From: Chitinophaga hostae | GTDB lineage: Bacteria > Bacteroidota > Bacteroidia > Chitinophagales > Chitinophagaceae | Length of the DNA: 64,000 bases | Reading direction: 5' to 3' | NCBI RefSeq assembly: GCF_018224885.1 | Contig: NZ_JAGTXB010000004.1 | Location: forward strand, 124,001 to 188,000 | Shown: piece after piece, positions 63,001 to 64,000 of the stretch | Position numbering within the stretch: position 1 is the stretch's first letter | Layout: every line of letters starts with the position of its first letter | Made by a program: the position numbers and the translations under genes | The notes under the pieces: generated by a model | What the model saw: the letters and a program-made list of their open reading frames with translations, nothing else | Database searches by the model: none | What the model was told of the DNA's origin: nothing

Positions 63001-63428
63001 TTGACATGACCCTCTTCTTCCAGGGAGTAGGTGGCGTAAAGCTATTCAATGCCTTTAAGATGACTACCTTAAGCGGTTCAGAACAAGGTTATAACCGTTG
63101 GGACAAAATTCTGGATGCATGGTCGCCTACCAACAAAGGTTCCAATATTCCTATTATCTCTGCGGCTGATGCAAACACAAACTTTCAGACTACTTCCGAC
63201 TGGTACCTGGAAAACGGTAACTACCTGAGATTAAAGAACCTGCTCATCGGTTACACCTTTAAGAAAATGAGCTGGAACCAGGGACTGCGTGTATACTTCA
63301 GCGGTGATAACCTACTAACTTTCACCAAGTATACCGGTATGGATCCTGAAGTAGGCGGTTTTGGACTGGATGGCGGACAATTCCCGATCTCCCGCGTGTT
63401 TTCTATCGGTGCCAATGTTAAATTCTGA
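60042..63428 (+). CDS. SusC/RagA TonB-dependent transporter with STN domain
   Basis: A 1128-residue TonB-linked transporter: signal region (about 1-40), STN domain (about 48-125, DISRASLSQVLTALGSQ), carboxypeptidase-regulatory-like domain (about 138-215, ITGRITTENKEPIPGVSVWVKG), plug (with LKDAASAAIYGAFSGSAG) and barrel ending SIGANVKF. Together with the sigma and FecR genes it forms a complete trans-envelope signalling importer. Confidence 0.95.
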   Translation: MKMKSTISDQHSRRSGPAASRIKRFLIMGCALLPATLGYARQNGLNEKVKLDISRASLSQVLTALGSQSTFTFNYVKQDFDKIIVSDFKPDNITLNEALNLLRNKSGIEYSVSDKSILLRKAEKDPVTQTTQVATHKITGRITTENKEPIPGVSVWVKGTKTRTVTDVDGRYEIAVENEKSVLAFSYVGYETVEMVAGNAETLNLSLKIASSGLNEVVVLGYGTAKKGDLSAAVSVISDMKPLKERPVMDVANMIQGRVPGVTVVSNGGHTSDANKIVIRGVGSRNGENVLYVVDGVPGAPFNPADVESMTVLKDAASAAIYGAFSGSAGVILVTTRQATKGKPSVQYAGFIGAKNAWRTLESLTAEDEAKVSNLAQQNAGRQPLEGWDPAKNPYGAVTRTDWMKEIFRTGLIQRHNISVNAGGDKFSTLFQARYENEEGTLLNTYNKNISLRFNTNYEFNKHVKLRQDIFWNNNDNRDAETASGYTGVITSAIYMPRSATPYYADGTFGGTGPRDGAYNGIYGDAVNPVATLLRNQPYNKKSDLQSATEVTVSDILPGLNYLTRFSYRQTTGLWKNFEPKRTEPGKPSEQNKLSYSTDKDYSWIWENTLNYNKIINKHNIGAMASITAQESSHRNFTAAAMTFENEASWAQFFTNASVFDRTQPTDDEWKDRSASYVGRLAYSWADRYFVTGSYRYDIAGKLAEGYRGKGFPGVTAAWKISSEPFFNVAAVNLLKVRASWGRIGNYGSIAHYYGYAKLSPDYTYQIGNGAPRTNSLAMSNLLNPTLSWETSEQKDLGIDISMLKQRLNVTADYFDKITYDLIQQQTAAWPKTFGIDPPMINQGKIGNKGFEVAATWNDHIGTVGYTVGANIATLKNNVVSIDNNPNSTWLHDDAFRGVLTPFRSTVGQPYYSYYLIKTAGIFQSDDEAKAYTKNGTMIQPSAKAGDLKFVDQDGDGKISDNDRVYMGNAFPKVTYGFTAGVNWKNFDMTLFFQGVGGVKLFNAFKMTTLSGSEQGYNRWDKILDAWSPTNKGSNIPIISAADANTNFQTTSDWYLENGNYLRLKNLLIGYTFKKMSWNQGLRVYFSGDNLLTFTKYTGMDPEVGGFGLDGGQFPISRVFSIGANVKF

Positions 63429-63445
63429 TCAAACAAAAAAGTATT

Positions 63446-64000
63446 ATGAAAGCGAGAATCAATCATATCATCATATTGGCAGCTATGCTTACGGGCAGCA
63501 GCGCCTGCAACAAATGGGTAGACACCAAGCCGAACGGCGCACCTACCACCGCCTACTTCTGGCAGAGCGATAACGATCTGAAAAAAGCAACAGCAGACAT
63601 GTACGTGATCATGCGTAATGAATCTACCTGGGGCCGCGATCTCTTCTGGATGCAGGATGCCAGCGATGACCTCATCGTGGGCAGGGCAAAAGCAAATGGG
63701 GAAAATATCAAGAACTTCATCCCCAGCGGAAGAGAAGGATACATGACCGAAGGCTGGAATGACCTGTATAAAATGTTGAACAGGGCCAACCAGGTAATAC
63801 AAGGTGTACCTACGTCTAAAAACACGACGGAAGGCGCACGCAACCAGGCATTGGGCGAAGCCTATTTTATCAGGGGCTTTGCACACTTCTGGATCGCTTA
63901 TCTCTGGGGACATAAAGACCAGGGCGTACCTTTCGATGGTCCCGAAAATCCTGAATTCGGAAAACGTATTGCACCGCAGTTGAAATCTGTAACAGATAAC
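63446..64000 (+). CDS. SusD/RagB-family lipoprotein (truncated by the window end)
   Basis: ATG 63446 begins a lipoprotein (MKARINHIIILAAMLTGSSAC, lipidated Cys) followed by SusD-type sequence (NKWVDTKPNGAPTTAYFWQ, NQALGEAYFIRGFAHFWIAYLWG). The open frame is 185 codons long here and continues past 64000. Partner of the SusC at 60042. Confidence 0.9.
   Translation, partial: MKARINHIIILAAMLTGSSACNKWVDTKPNGAPTTAYFWQSDNDLKKATADMYVIMRNESTWGRDLFWMQDASDDLIVGRAKANGENIKNFIPSGREGYMTEGWNDLYKMLNRANQVIQGVPTSKNTTEGARNQALGEAYFIRGFAHFWIAYLWGHKDQGVPFDGPENPEFGKRIAPQLKSVTDN

Overview
The window comes from a Bacteroidota genome, most likely Chitinophagaceae (Chitinophaga-like). Evidence: three SusC/SusD outer-membrane nutrient loci, FecI/FecR-type sigma/anti-sigma pairs, TAnnTTTG -7 promoter boxes, and Bacteroidota-type integrases and MobC/relaxase genes.

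Layout. (1) 1-1680: chromosome side or an older element, with an integrase gene (183-1442, minus). (2) 1681-53799: a ~52 kb integrative and mobilizable element inserted at the 3' end of a tRNA-Asp(GTC) gene. A 19-bp copy of the tRNA 3' end lies at 1681-1699; the intact tRNA is at 53784-53857. The tRNA's apparent native terminator is stranded at 1620-1662, and the element supplies a substitute at 53749-53769. (3) 53931-64000: ordinary chromosome: endonuclease V, a sensor kinase with a response-regulator/flavin-reductase fusion, a UBP zinc-finger protein, and a FecI-FecR-SusC-SusD locus cut by the window end.

Inside the element, left to right: its integrase; a FecI/FecR/SusC/SusD locus with small lipoproteins (3776-13104); an orphan ECF sigma gene; a large carbohydrate locus (14076-34150) with glycosidase-like proteins, creatininase-family, KDPG-aldolase, MFS, AraC, SIS, SDR, FAD-oxidoreductase, ROK and SusC/SusD genes, in which three promoters share an identically spaced palindrome; a scar of duplicated mob-region DNA and integrase fragments (34230-35181); a Septu-like ATPase plus HNH pair (36797-39720); cassette-like hypothetical genes (40172-41571); a mobilization module with an oriT-like inverted-repeat region, MobC and relaxase (42393-44491); a putative RNA-guided sigma module (about 45184-47261); twin small XRE regulators; a metallophosphoesterase-STAND protein; a zeta-toxin module; an excisionase-like HTH protein and a membrane protein.

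Most notable is 45184-47261. An ECF sigma gene with an unusual C-terminal extension overlaps a 365-residue TnpB/Cas12f-like gene whose RuvC acidic residues look replaced or absent and which ends before the zinc-finger/RuvC-III part. Just downstream, on the same strand, are two hairpins, an anti-repeat-like segment and two ~20-nt repeats 37 nt apart. This arrangement fits a nuclease-dead Cas12f homologue using a guide RNA to direct its partner sigma factor to promoters, here on a mobile element also rich in SusC/SusD loci. No target for either guide was found by eye in this window.
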